Below are positions 1-8,572 of a stretch of DNA of 64,000 nt, one piece after another. The translations under genes were made by a program, and so were the position numbers. Positions within the stretch are counted from its first letter, which is position 1. Each line of letters begins with the position of its first letter. The notes below the pieces were generated by a model that saw only the letters and a list, made by a program, of their open reading frames with translations, was not told the DNA's origin and ran no database searches. The DNA lies in NCBI RefSeq assembly GCF_036084755.1, contig NZ_CP107968.1:3751501-3815500 (forward strand). Direction: 5' to 3'. Source of the DNA: Streptomyces sp. NBC_00370 (GTDB lineage Bacteria > Actinomycetota > Actinomycetes > Streptomycetales > Streptomycetaceae).

Positions 1-1335
1 CGCCGCCGTCGCCAGCTCCCCCCGTGGGACGAACTCCACGTGCGGACGGCCGTCACGTAGGCCCACCTTGAGCCGTACGCCGACCACGCGTGCCATCACC
101 AGTCCGATGACCGCCGCCGCTATCAGGGAGACCGCGCCGCCGGCGGCGAACGCGATGCGGGCGCCGAAGGTGTCGGACACCCAGCCCAGCAGCGGGCCGC
201 CGACGGGGGTACCGCCGACGAAGACCATCATGTAGAGGCTCATCACCCGGCCGCGCATGGCCGGTTCAGCGGCCATCTGGACGCGGGTGTTGGTGGTGAT
301 GTTGGTCGTCATGCCCAGCACGCCGATCGGCACCAGCAGCAGCGAGAACAGCCACACGGTGGGCGACAGGGAGACCAGGACCTCCAGCAGCCCGAAGCCC
401 ATCGCCGCGATGATCAGCAGCCGCAGCTTCGTGGCGCGGCGGCGGGCCGCGAGCAGGGCTCCGGCCAGGGAGCCGGCCGCCATCAGGATGTTGAAGAAGG
501 CGTACATCCCGGCGCCGCCGTGGTAGACGTCGTTGGCGAAGGCCGTCAGCCAGATCGGGAAGTTGAAGCCGAACGTGCCGATGAAGCCGACAAGGACGAT
601 CGGCCCGATCAGGTCGGGCCGCCCCTTCACGTAGCGCAGCCCTTCTCTCAGCTGCCCCTTGCCGCGCGCGACGCGGTGGGCCTTGTGCAGCTCGCTCTGA
701 CGCATCAGCAGCAGGCCGGTGAGCGGGGCGAGGAACGACAGGCCGTTCAGCAGGAACGAGTAGCCGCTGCCGATCGAGGTGATGAGGACACCGGCGACGG
801 CGGGGCCGATCAGCCGGGCGGTCTGGAAGTTGGCCGAGTTGAGGCTGACGGCGTTACGCAGCTGGTCGGGGCCGACCATCTCCGAGACGAAGGACTGCCG
901 GCTCGGGTTGTCGACGACCGTGACCATGCCGACCATGAAGGCGATCAGGTACACGTGCCAGACCTGGATGTGTCCGGAGAGCGTCAGTACGGCGAGGACG
1001 AGGCCGCACAGGCCCATCAGTCCCTGGCTGACAATCAGGATGCGCCGCTTGGGATAGCGGTCGGCGATGACACCGCCGTAGAGGCCGAAGAGAAGCATCG
1101 GCAGGAACTGCAGCGCGGTGGTGATACCCACGGCCGCCGAGGAGCCGGTCAGGCTCAGGACCAGCCAGTCCTGCGTGACCCTGGACATCCAGGTGCCGAT
1201 GTTGGAGACGACGGCGCCCGTCGCGAAGAGGCGGTAGTTGCGGATCCTCAGCGACGAGAACGTTCCGCCGCCGGTCTTGCTGTCGAGGGTGGAATTCGGT
1301 GCGGGGGCGGAGTCTGCTCCGGATCCCGTACTCAA
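1..1335 (-). CDS. MFS exporter, DHA3/EntS-like (3' end outside window)
   Basis: A proton-coupled efflux permease in the inner membrane. About 445 residues are visible and the reading frame is still open at base 1, so the C-terminus is missing. After a short polar N-terminus the chain has repeated hydrophobic helices. The loop between helices 2 and 3 holds the MFS motif-A-like stretch GGVIADRYPKRR, and the WMSRVTQDWLVLSLT region is typical of the EntS/DHA3 group. I take the TTG at 1335 as start because GGAGG lies about 10 bases upstream and no ATG or GTG fits better. The MarR-family gene just upstream on the same strand ends 39 bp away, a usual regulator-pump pairing. The substrate cannot be read from sequence; a small toxic compound or antibiotic is likely. 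Confidence 0.85.
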   Translation of the reverse strand, partial: MSTGSGADSAPAPNSTLDSKTGGGTFSSLRIRNYRLFATGAVVSNIGTWMSRVTQDWLVLSLTGSSAAVGITTALQFLPMLLFGLYGGVIADRYPKRRILIVSQGLMGLCGLVLAVLTLSGHIQVWHVYLIAFMVGMVTVVDNPSRQSFVSEMVGPDQLRNAVSLNSANFQTARLIGPAVAGVLITSIGSGYSFLLNGLSFLAPLTGLLLMRQSELHKAHRVARGKGQLREGLRYVKGRPDLIGPIVLVGFIGTFGFNFPIWLTAFANDVYHGGAGMYAFFNILMAAGSLAGALLAARRRATKLRLLIIAAMGFGLLEVLVSLSPTVWLFSLLLVPIGVLGMTTNITTNTRVQMAAEPAMRGRVMSLYMMVFVGGTPVGGPLLGWVSDTFGARIAFAAGGAVSLIAAAVIGLVMARVVGVRLKVGLRDGRPHVEFVPRGELATAA

Positions 1336-1374
1336 AGTGGGTTCGCCTCCAATACGGCGCGCGGATTTCAGCGT

Positions 1375-1833
1375 TTACAGATGCGCGAGCTTCTCCAGCA
1401 CGGGGGCGGCAGCGCGCAGCTTCGCCCACTCGTCCTCGTCCAGGCCCTCGGCGAGCGTGGTCAGCCAGACGTTGCGCTTGCGGCGGCTCTGTTCGAGCAT
1501 CGCCTCTGCCTCTTCGGTCTGGCTGACGACCTTCTGCCGGCGGTCGTCGGGATGCGGCTCCAGCCTGACGAGCCCCTTCGCTTCCAGCAGCGCGACGATC
1601 CGGGTCATCGAGGGCGGCTGGACGTGTTCCTTGCGGGCCAGTTCGCCGGGTGTGGCAGAGCCGCACCGGGCAAGGGTGCCGAGCACCGAGATCTCGGTGG
1701 GACTCAGCGACTCGTCCACGTGTTGATGCTTCAGACGCCGGCCCAGCCGCATGACGGCGGAGCGGATGGCGTTCACGGCGGCGTCATTCTCGTCGCCGTG
1801 GGTCAGGTCAGGCATGTATTTAGCGTAACTCAT
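1375..1833 (-). CDS. MarR-family transcriptional regulator
   Basis: A 152-residue winged-helix repressor of the MarR family, usual length for the group. The recognition helix region reads LARKEHVQPPSMTRIVALLEAKG (about residues 65-87) and is followed by the wing with the typical DDRR motif (LEPHPDDRRQK). It lies directly upstream of, and co-oriented with, the MFS exporter and probably represses it together with itself. The start codon sits inside a near-palindromic element and has no Shine-Dalgarno sequence, while a TAGTAT hexamer lies 12-18 bases upstream, so a leaderless transcript is plausible. An in-frame ATG at 1815 is the alternative start. The ligand is unknown. Confidence 0.9.
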   Translation of the reverse strand: MSYAKYMPDLTHGDENDAAVNAIRSAVMRLGRRLKHQHVDESLSPTEISVLGTLARCGSATPGELARKEHVQPPSMTRIVALLEAKGLVRLEPHPDDRRQKVVSQTEEAEAMLEQSRRKRNVWLTTLAEGLDEDEWAKLRAAAPVLEKLAHL

Positions 1834-1849
1834 TACCCATGCTAAATAC
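1816..1849. promoter_or_regulatory. Inverted repeat, candidate MarR operator
   Basis: The arms GTATTTAGC and GCTAAATAC are perfect 9-bp inverted repeats separated by 16 bases. The element covers the presumed -10 hexamer (1846-1851) and the start codon of the MarR gene. Position and symmetry suggest autorepression. It is AT-rich against a strongly GC-rich background. Binding is inferred. Confidence 0.55.
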
Positions 1850-1984
1850 TACCGGCGCGCACGGGGCGCAGCGGTGGTCTGGCACACACGGATCGGGGGC
1901 CATTTACCCCCACATCACTCGTACGAGTGAGACTGCGGCGGAAAGCGACACGCCGGGCCCGGCCCGCCCCTGACCCTGGTCCGC

Positions 1985-2170
1985 ATGGGATCGACAGTGC
2001 TCAGTCTGCGGATCGACGGTGAGCTGCTCGACCGGCTCCGGCGCCATGCCGCCATAAGGGGGATGAGCGTCCAGGACTACGTCGTCCAGGCGCTCGTCCG
2101 GGACGATTTCGACGAACGGTTCAAGGTGGCCGTCGACGAGACGGAGAAGTTCTACGGCTCGACGGCCTAG
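1985..2170 (+). CDS. Small ribbon-helix-helix (CopG/Arc-like) protein
   Basis: A 61-residue protein. It opens with a short beta-strand (TVLSLRIDGELLDRLRRHA) followed by two helices (SVQDYVVQALVRDDF), the pattern of ribbon-helix-helix DNA-binding proteins and many antitoxins. It has a hydrophilic C-terminal tail of about 15 residues. No toxin-like gene is adjacent on either side: the neighbours are a MarR regulator and a purine permease. It may therefore be an orphan regulator. There is no good ribosome-binding site before the ATG. Coding status rests on the fold-like pattern; the function is open. Confidence 0.6.
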   Translation: MGSTVLSLRIDGELLDRLRRHAAIRGMSVQDYVVQALVRDDFDERFKVAVDETEKFYGSTA

Positions 2171-2219
2171 CGCCGGGCGCCTGGCCGGGCGCCGGTCCAG
2201 GGTCGGTCCGGCGCGCGCC

Positions 2220-3614
2220 TTACGTCAGGCCCAGCGCCGGCATCAGGTAGTAGAAGACGAACACCGCCGACACCACGTACATCGGCACCGGTACGTCCCT
2301 GCCGCGCCCGACGGCCAGCCGCAGGACGCAGAAGGTGATGAAGCCGACGCCGATACCGTTGGTGATCGAGTACGTGAACGGCATCAGCACCATGGCCAGG
2401 AAGGCCGGCACGGCGATGGTGAAGTCGCCCCAGTCGATGTCCCTGACCGATCCGGCGAGGATCAGGAAGCCGACGGCGATCAGCGCGGGGGTGGCCGCCT
2501 GGGAGGGAACCATCGTCGCGAGCGGGGTGAGGAACAGCGCGAGCCCGAACAGCGCCCCGGTGACGACGGACGCCAGACCGGTCCTGGCCCCCTCACCGAC
2601 ACCGGCCGTCGACTCCACGAAGCAGGTGCCGGCGGACGCCGACGTCGAGCCGCCGGCCGCGACCGCGATGCCGTCGATGAACAGGACCTTGTTCATGCCC
2701 GGCAGCCGGCCCTTGTCGTCCATGAGCTTGGCCTCGTCGCCGACGCCGAGGATCGTGCCCATGGCGTCGAAGAAGCAGGACAGCAGCACGGTGAAGACGA
2801 AGAGGACCCCGGTCAGGATGCCGACCTTGTGGAAGCCGCCGAAGAGACTGAAGTGACCGAAGAGGCCGAAGTCCGGGGCGGCGACCGGGTTGCCCGGCCA
2901 CTTGGGGGTGGTCAGCCCCCAGTTGGGCTGCTTCGAGACGACGGCGTTGATGATCAGCGCGAGGACCGTCATGGCGATGATGGAGATCAGGATCGCGCCC
3001 GGCACCTTGCGGACGATCAGCGCGAGGGTGAGCAGCACCCCGAGCACGAAGACCAGCACCGGCCAGCCGTTCAGATGCCCGTCGCCGCCGAGCTGGAGCG
3101 GCACCGTGGTCTGGGCGACGTCCGGGATGCGGGAGACGAAACCGGAGTCGACCAGGCCGATCAGCATGATGAAGAGGCCGATACCGATGGCGATGCCCTT
3201 GCGCAGCCCGGTCGGCACGGCGTTCATGACGCGCTCCCGCAGCCCGGTCGCGACCAGCAGCATCACCACGACACCGGCGAGTACGACCATGCCCATCGCG
3301 TCGGGCCAGCTCATCCTCGGGGCGAGCTGGAGGGCGACGACGGAGTTCACGCCGAGCCCGGCGGCCAGCGCGATCGGCACGTTGCCGATGACGCCCATCA
3401 GGAGGGTGGAGAAGGCGGCGGTCAGCACCGTGGCGGTGGCCAGCTGGCCGCTGTCCAGGTGGTGCCCGTACATGTCCTTCGCGCTGCCGAGGATGATCGG
3501 GTTCAGCACGATGATGTAGGCCATCGCGAAGAAGGTGGCGAAGCCGCCGCGCACCTCGCGGGCGACCGAGGAGCCGCGCTCCGAGATCCTGAAGTAGCGG
3601 TCGAGGGGCGGCAT
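2220..3614 (-). CDS. NCS2-family purine (guanine/hypoxanthine) permease
   Basis: A 464-residue inner-membrane transporter of the AzgA/PbuG branch of the NCS2 family, importing guanine, hypoxanthine or adenine with protons. The N-terminal GGFATFFAMAYIIVLNP block is diagnostic of this branch, and the DAMGTILGVG and GSTSASAGTCFVESTAGVGEGARTG regions match its substrate-binding helices. About 12-13 transmembrane helices are apparent. I choose the ATG at 3614 (MPPLDRYF), preceded by GAGG at suitable spacing, rather than the upstream ATG at 3671, whose first 19 residues are unlike the family. It diverges from the DUF2530 gene. I found no purine riboswitch in the leader. Confidence 0.92.
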   Translation of the reverse strand: MPPLDRYFRISERGSSVAREVRGGFATFFAMAYIIVLNPIILGSAKDMYGHHLDSGQLATATVLTAAFSTLLMGVIGNVPIALAAGLGVNSVVALQLAPRMSWPDAMGMVVLAGVVVMLLVATGLRERVMNAVPTGLRKGIAIGIGLFIMLIGLVDSGFVSRIPDVAQTTVPLQLGGDGHLNGWPVLVFVLGVLLTLALIVRKVPGAILISIIAMTVLALIINAVVSKQPNWGLTTPKWPGNPVAAPDFGLFGHFSLFGGFHKVGILTGVLFVFTVLLSCFFDAMGTILGVGDEAKLMDDKGRLPGMNKVLFIDGIAVAAGGSTSASAGTCFVESTAGVGEGARTGLASVVTGALFGLALFLTPLATMVPSQAATPALIAVGFLILAGSVRDIDWGDFTIAVPAFLAMVLMPFTYSITNGIGVGFITFCVLRLAVGRGRDVPVPMYVVSAVFVFYYLMPALGLT

Positions 3615-3821
3615 GCGGAACCTCAGTCGTCGTGGGGGAAGGAGTGGAGAAGTAGCCGTGGGGACGTACAAGAAACAGCAAGATCGGGCCAGATTGGCCG
3701 AAAACCGTTTCAGTATGAATAGATCAAGCGCAGATTGCTATCTCCGCGCGTAGACAGCGCAGTGGCCCCGAACAGAACCGCCCCGGTCGGCCCCGTCCCG
3801 CCCGGCCATAGACTGACGGCC

Positions 3822-4142
3822 ATGACCAGTTCTTCGGCGGGAACGCCCCGGCGCGAGGCGCCCGAGCCCCTTGAGGGGCCGATCGTCGGCACCGTCACCG
3901 GCGGCACGATCATCTGGTTCGTCCTGTTCCTCGTGCAGCTCCCGTTCTACGGCTGGTACTCCGACCACGGGCACGCCTGGTGGATCTGGACCTGCCTGGC
4001 CGGCGGCGGGCTCGGCCTCATCGGCATCTGGTACGTACGGGGCAGGGACGCGGCGATCAAGCGCGCCGAGGCCGCCGCCGAGGCCGGAACCGGACCCGAC
4101 CCCCGATCCGACAGCGGCCCGGGAGCCGAACCGCCCCGGTAG
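3822..4142 (+). CDS. DUF2530 membrane protein
   Basis: A 106-residue protein with two predicted transmembrane helices: one around residues 24-45 (GGTIIWFVLFLVQLPFYGW) and one around residues 54-73 (WIWTCLAGGGLGLIGIWYV). A charged C-terminal tail rich in Glu, Ala, Asp and Pro follows. The aromatic GWYSDHGHAWWIW loop between the helices is characteristic of the actinobacterial DUF2530 family, whose function is unknown. It starts at the ATG at 3822; longer forms would add a low-complexity leader. The CtpE-like ATPase follows 81 bp downstream on the same strand, so cotranscription is possible. Confidence 0.8.
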   Translation: MTSSSAGTPRREAPEPLEGPIVGTVTGGTIIWFVLFLVQLPFYGWYSDHGHAWWIWTCLAGGGLGLIGIWYVRGRDAAIKRAEAAAEAGTGPDPRSDSGPGAEPPR

Positions 4143-4223
4143 CCGGCCACCGGCACGGCCCGACGCGCCCGCCCCGGCCTGTCCGGCGCGTGACCGCGCC
4201 CTTCCGGTCGTACGGTCGGAACC

Positions 4224-6647
4224 ATGACGCAGCGGGCGAAAGACGACACGGACCCCGGGCTCGGCCGCGCCACCGGCCTCTCCACCGCGGAGGTCGCCGA
4301 ACGGGTCGCGCGTGGCGAGGTCAACGACGTACCGGCCCGCAACAGCCGCTCCACCGCCGACATCGTCCGCGCCAACGTCTTCACCCGCTTCAACGCGATC
4401 ATCGGCGTGCTGTGGGCGATCGTGCTGCTGGTCGCGCCGATCCAGGACAGCCTCTTCGGCTTCGTGATCATCGCCAACACCGGGATCGGCATCGTCCAGG
4501 AGCTGCGCGCCAAGAAGACACTCGAAGGGCTCGCCGTCATCGGCGAGGCCAAGCCCGCGGTACGCCGGGACGGCGCCACCGCGGGCTTGGCCACCTCGGA
4601 GATCGTCCTGGGCGACCTCATCGAGCTGGGGCCGGGGGACAAGGCGGTGGTCGACGGCGAGACGGTCGAGGCCGACGGTCTTGAGGTCGACGAGTCGCTG
4701 CTCACCGGCGAGCCCGACCCCGTACTGAAGCACCCCGGCGATCCCGTGATGTCCGGCAGCTTCGTCGTCGCGGGCAGCGGCGCCTTCCGGGCCACCCGGG
4801 TGGGCCGCGAGGCGTACGCCGCCCAGTTGGCCGAGGAGGCGTCGCGCTTCACCCTCGTCCACTCCGAACTGCGCATCGGCATCAGCACGATCCTCAAGTA
4901 CGTGACGTGGATGATGGTTCCGACGGCGATCGGGCTGATCATCAGTCAGCTGGTCGTCAAACAGAACGACTTCAAGAACGCGGTCGCGCGCACGGTCGGC
5001 GGTATCATCCCGATGATCCCCGAGGGCCTGGTCCTGCTGACGTCGGTCGCCTTCGCGATCGGTGTCATCCGGCTCGGCCGCAAGCAGTGTCTCGTCCAGG
5101 AACTGCCCGCGATCGAGGGCCTGGCACGGGTGGACGTCGTGTGCCTCGACAAGACGGGCACGCTGACGGAGGGCGGGATGGACGTCACGGAGCTGCGCCC
5201 GCTGGGCGGCGCCGACGAGTCGTCCGTACGCCGGGTGCTGGCCGCGCTCGGCGCGTCCGACCCGCGTCCCAACGCCAGCCTCCAGGCGATCGTGGACGCG
5301 TATCCGCACGGCGACGGCGACGGCGGCAGGCCGGCCCGGACGCTGCCGTTCTCGTCGGCGCGCAAGTACAGCGGGGCGGCCTTCGAGGACGGCGACGGCA
5401 CCGTGACCGGCTGGCTGCTGGGCGCGCCCGATGTGCTGCTGCCCGAGGGCGACCCCACGCTCGCCGACGTCGACCGGCTCAACGAGCAGGGGCTGCGCGT
5501 CCTGTTGCTCGCCCGTACCGCCGACGGAGTGGATCTGACCGCCCCCGAAGCGGCGGCCGGGGCGACGGCGACCGCGCTCGTCGTGCTGGAGCAGCGGCTG
5601 CGGCCCGACGCCGCGGCGACACTCGCGTACTTCGCCGAACAGCGCGTCGCCACCAAGGTCATCTCGGGCGACAACGCCGTGTCGGTGGGCGCCGTGGCGG
5701 GCAAGCTGGGCCTGGCCGGGGCGGACCGGGCGGTCGACGCCCGTCGGCTGCCCTCCGAGAAATCCGAGCTGGCCGAGGCGATGGAGGCCGGCACGGTCTT
5801 CGGCCGGGTCACCCCGCAGCAGAAGCGGGAGATGGTCGCCGCGCTCCAGTCACGCGGGCACACGGTCGCGATGACCGGCGACGGTGTGAACGACGTCCTG
5901 GCGCTGAAGGACGCGGACATCGGTGTGGCGATGGGCGCGGGTTCGGAGGCGACCCGGGCCGTGGCGCAGATCGTGCTGCTCAACAACAGCTTCGCGACGC
6001 TGCCTTCGGTGGTGGCCGAGGGCCGCCGCGTCATCGGCAACATCACCCGGGTCGCGACGCTCTTCCTGACGAAGACGGTCTACTCGGTGCTGCTGGCGAT
6101 CCTGGTGGTGTGCTTCCAGGTCGAGTACCCGTTCCTGCCACGGCACTTGACGCTGCTGTCCACGCTGACGATCGGTGTGCCCGCGTTCTTCCTGGCGCTG
6201 GCGCCCAACAAGGAGCGGGCGAGGCCGCACTTCGTGCGCCGGGTGATGCGGTACTCGATCCCCAGCGGGGTGATCGCGGGGGTGACGACGTTCGTCACGT
6301 ATCTGCTGGCCCGTCAGTACTACTCGGGACCGGGCTCGTTGGGCGCGGAGACCAGTGCGGCCACGCTCACACTGTTCCTCGTGACGATCTGGGTGCTGGC
6401 CATCATCGCCCGCCCCTACACGTGGTGGCGCATCGGCCTGGTGGTGGCGATGGTGGTGGCGTTCCTGCTCGTGCTGGCGGTGCCGTGGCTGCAGAACTTC
6501 TTCGCGCTGAAGCTGGTGGGCTCGGTCCTGCCGTGGACCGCCGTCGTCATCGCGGCGGTCGGCGCCGTACTGCTGGAGCTGGCGTGGCGGTGGGTGGACC
6601 ACAGGACGGCGAACGCCGGCCCGCGGTCCACCCGCGCGGTTACTTGA
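4224..6647 (+). CDS. P-type cation-transporting ATPase, CtpE-like
   Basis: An 807-residue P-type ATPase. In order there are an N-terminal actuator region with the TGE loop (LLTGEPD), a transmembrane segment with PMIPEGL in helix 4, the phosphorylation site DKTGTLT (Asp about 309), a nucleotide-binding domain, the hinge TGDGVNDVLALKDADIGVAMG, and a long C-terminal set of helices. There is no metal-binding HMA domain and no CPC motif, so it is not a copper or zinc pump. The PEGL motif and overall layout resemble mycobacterial CtpE, a calcium-linked ATPase, but the substrate here is inferred. The serine usual in TGES is Pro, a position that varies in CtpE-type proteins. Its 3' end overlaps the convergent secreted-protein gene by 8 bp. 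Confidence 0.88.
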   Translation: MTQRAKDDTDPGLGRATGLSTAEVAERVARGEVNDVPARNSRSTADIVRANVFTRFNAIIGVLWAIVLLVAPIQDSLFGFVIIANTGIGIVQELRAKKTLEGLAVIGEAKPAVRRDGATAGLATSEIVLGDLIELGPGDKAVVDGETVEADGLEVDESLLTGEPDPVLKHPGDPVMSGSFVVAGSGAFRATRVGREAYAAQLAEEASRFTLVHSELRIGISTILKYVTWMMVPTAIGLIISQLVVKQNDFKNAVARTVGGIIPMIPEGLVLLTSVAFAIGVIRLGRKQCLVQELPAIEGLARVDVVCLDKTGTLTEGGMDVTELRPLGGADESSVRRVLAALGASDPRPNASLQAIVDAYPHGDGDGGRPARTLPFSSARKYSGAAFEDGDGTVTGWLLGAPDVLLPEGDPTLADVDRLNEQGLRVLLLARTADGVDLTAPEAAAGATATALVVLEQRLRPDAAATLAYFAEQRVATKVISGDNAVSVGAVAGKLGLAGADRAVDARRLPSEKSELAEAMEAGTVFGRVTPQQKREMVAALQSRGHTVAMTGDGVNDVLALKDADIGVAMGAGSEATRAVAQIVLLNNSFATLPSVVAEGRRVIGNITRVATLFLTKTVYSVLLAILVVCFQVEYPFLPRHLTLLSTLTIGVPAFFLALAPNKERARPHFVRRVMRYSIPSGVIAGVTTFVTYLLARQYYSGPGSLGAETSAATLTLFLVTIWVLAIIARPYTWWRIGLVVAMVVAFLLVLAVPWLQNFFALKLVGSVLPWTAVVIAAVGAVLLELAWRWVDHRTANAGPRSTRAVT

Positions 6648-7503
6648 CGGTGAGGCCGTCACCCGCGGCGATGACCGCCGGGGTGGTGGACGTGCCCGCG
6701 AAGTTCCAGCGCCAGTAGCCGGTGACCGTCGCCTTGGCGGTGGTCTTCAGGTTTCCGGTGCTGTTGGTGGTGACCGTCTTGACGGTCGTGTAGGTGCTGC
6801 TGGTCTTCGGGCGGAACTGGAGCTGCACCGACTGGCCGGTGTAGCCCGCGTACTTGTACGTCTCCCAGTTGGCGCGGGAGAGCTTGCCGGCGATCGTGAT
6901 CGTCGCGCCCTTCTTGGCCGGCTCGGGAGTCGCGTCGACCGTGATCTTCGACAGCCGCTGCAGCCCCGTCGTGCCCGCGGTGTCGTTCTGCGTGATCTCT
7001 CCGTCGTTGGCGAGCACGGCCGCGCCGACGTGCCACGACTTGGAGTCGCTGTTGAGCAGGAACGCCGGGTCGACCGTCACGGTCAGCGTGCAGGTCGACG
7101 TGGTGGCGCTGGCCGCCTTGCAGGTGGCCGCGTCCTCGTTCTGCCCGAAGCCGAAGCTGTTCGGATCGTCCAGCGTCGTGCCCGTCCACAGGACCGTGGA
7201 GGCGTCGATGATCCCCGAGTCGTCCGACGCGGTGATGGCGACGGTGACCGTCTTCGGCGCCGTCGTGCCGACGACGATCTTGGCGCCGCCGTTCACGACG
7301 ACCTTGCTGACCACCGGGGCGGTCGCGGCGGCCCGCGCGCGCTGGCGCGCCTGCGGGCCGACGGTGTGCCCGCCCAGCTTCGAGTAGGCGAGGTGACCGG
7401 CGCCCGGGCGGTCCTTGGCCGGGGCGGCCTGCGAGGCAGGTATCGCCAGGGCCGACAGGGCCAGGGCGCCGGACACGACGGCGACGGTGGCGCGAATACG
7501 CAT
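6640..7503 (-). CDS. Secreted two-domain beta-rich protein (paralogue 1)
   Basis: A 287-residue exported protein. A signal peptide (MRIRATVAVVSGALALSALAIPASQAAP) ends near Ala27 with an A-x-A cleavage site. A middle domain contains DDSGIIDASTVLWTG and a Cys pair (CKAAS...CTLTV) likely to form a disulfide. A C-terminal Ig-like module of about 90 residues (ATITIAGKLSRANWETYKYAGY ... WRWNFAGTSTT) recurs in many Streptomyces secreted proteins. I chose the ATG at 7503 because it starts the signal peptide. It is about 70% similar to the next gene upstream and clearly arose with it by tandem duplication. I think this matches a Streptomyces DUF5707-type family, but the function is unknown. Confidence 0.82.
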   Translation of the reverse strand: MRIRATVAVVSGALALSALAIPASQAAPAKDRPGAGHLAYSKLGGHTVGPQARQRARAAATAPVVSKVVVNGGAKIVVGTTAPKTVTVAITASDDSGIIDASTVLWTGTTLDDPNSFGFGQNEDAATCKAASATTSTCTLTVTVDPAFLLNSDSKSWHVGAAVLANDGEITQNDTAGTTGLQRLSKITVDATPEPAKKGATITIAGKLSRANWETYKYAGYTGQSVQLQFRPKTSSTYTTVKTVTTNSTGNLKTTAKATVTGYWRWNFAGTSTTPAVIAAGDGLTVK

Positions 7504-7615
7504 GTGTTCCCCAATGACTGTCTGGTCTGGAGCCTGGTGGCTCGAAGGATCAGACAACAACAGGGCACAAATGGTTGTGTTCGATGTGAACTCGAAGTGA
7601 AGTTTCTGCTGACGT

Positions 7616-8470
7616 CTACTTCACGGTGACACCGTCGGCCGGCGACGAGATCGGGTTGGTCACCGCGTCACCGAGGTAGTCGAAGCGCCAGAAGCCGGTG
7701 ACCGTGGCCGTCGACGTGGTCTTCAACGAACCGGTGGTGGTCGACTTGATGCCCTTGACGTTGGCGTACGTGGTCGTCGTCGGCGGCCGGAACTGCAGCC
7801 GCACCGAACGGCCCGCGTAACCCTCGTACTTCCTGGTCTCCCAGTTGGCGCGGGTGAGCAGCCCCGTGATGGTCACGGTCGAACCGGCCGTCGGCGGCTC
7901 GGGGGTGACGTCGGCGGTCAGCTTCGCGAGCCGCTGGACCGCTGTCGACCCCGCGACGGTGTCCTGCACGACGTCCCCGTCGTTCGCCAGCACCGCGGCG
8001 CTCGCGTGCCAGGTCTGGGCGTCGGTGTTGAGCATCCAGCCCGGGTCGAGGCTGACGGTGAGTGTGCAGGTCGACGTGGTGGCACTGGCCGCGACGCAGC
8101 TGGCCGCTTCCTCGTTCTGGTCGAAGCCGAAGGCGTCGGGGTCGTTCACGTCGGCGCCGATCCACAGGAACGTGGAGGCGTCGGAGATGCCCGAGTCGTC
8201 GGAGGCCGTGACGGAGACGGTCACCGTCTTCAGCGCGGCGGCGCCGACCACGGTGGGCGCACCGGCGTTCACGACGACCTTGTCGATCGTCGGGACGCTC
8301 GCGGCGGCGGCCCGCTTCGCCTGCGGCGCGACGGTGTGCCCGTCCAGTGTGAAGCCGAGGTGGCCCCCGCCCGGGCGGGCGTGGGACGGGGCGGCCTGGG
8401 ATGCCGGCATGGTCAGTGCCGACAGGGCCAGGGCGCCGGACACGACTGCGACAGCAGCGCGAATACGCAT
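7616..8470 (-). CDS. Secreted two-domain beta-rich protein (paralogue 2)
   Basis: A 284-residue exported protein built like its neighbour: a signal peptide (MRIRAAVAVVSGALALSALTMPASQAAP), a middle domain with DDSGISDASTFLWIG and the same Cys pair, and a C-terminal Ig-like module ending WRFDYLGDAVTNP. GGGGGGAAA lies before the ATG at 8470. The signal peptides of the two paralogues are nearly identical, while the mature domains have diverged more, notably around the ANVKGIKSTTTGSLK loop. The genes are 112 bp apart and may be transcribed separately. A carbohydrate- or calcium-related binding role is possible but not shown. Confidence 0.82.
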   Translation of the reverse strand: MRIRAAVAVVSGALALSALTMPASQAAPSHARPGGGHLGFTLDGHTVAPQAKRAAAASVPTIDKVVVNAGAPTVVGAAALKTVTVSVTASDDSGISDASTFLWIGADVNDPDAFGFDQNEEAASCVAASATTSTCTLTVSLDPGWMLNTDAQTWHASAAVLANDGDVVQDTVAGSTAVQRLAKLTADVTPEPPTAGSTVTITGLLTRANWETRKYEGYAGRSVRLQFRPPTTTTYANVKGIKSTTTGSLKTTSTATVTGFWRFDYLGDAVTNPISSPADGVTVK

Positions 8471-8529
8471 GTGTTTCCCCCCTGGGAAATGTGTTCTACG
8501 AGTGATGACCCGACAGATCACACATGACC

Positions 8530-8565
8530 GGCACGTAAAGGGGGCCTGCTGAAGATGGACGTGCC
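8530..8565 (-). terminator. Weak stem-loop downstream of the sacsin-like gene
   Basis: Arms GGCACGT and ACGTGCC (7 bp) enclose 22 bases just past the stop codon of the sacsin-like gene. There is no T-run. It could be a weak terminator or chance. Confidence 0.25.
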
Positions 8566-8572
8566 GTGAAGA

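Noticed and set aside
520..1845. 441-residue + frame at the left edge
   Set aside because: It overlaps the MFS and MarR genes on the other strand, which have clear family features.
3615..3821. Purine riboswitch before the NCS2 permease
   Set aside because: The leader lacks the conserved purine-riboswitch loops and pairing.
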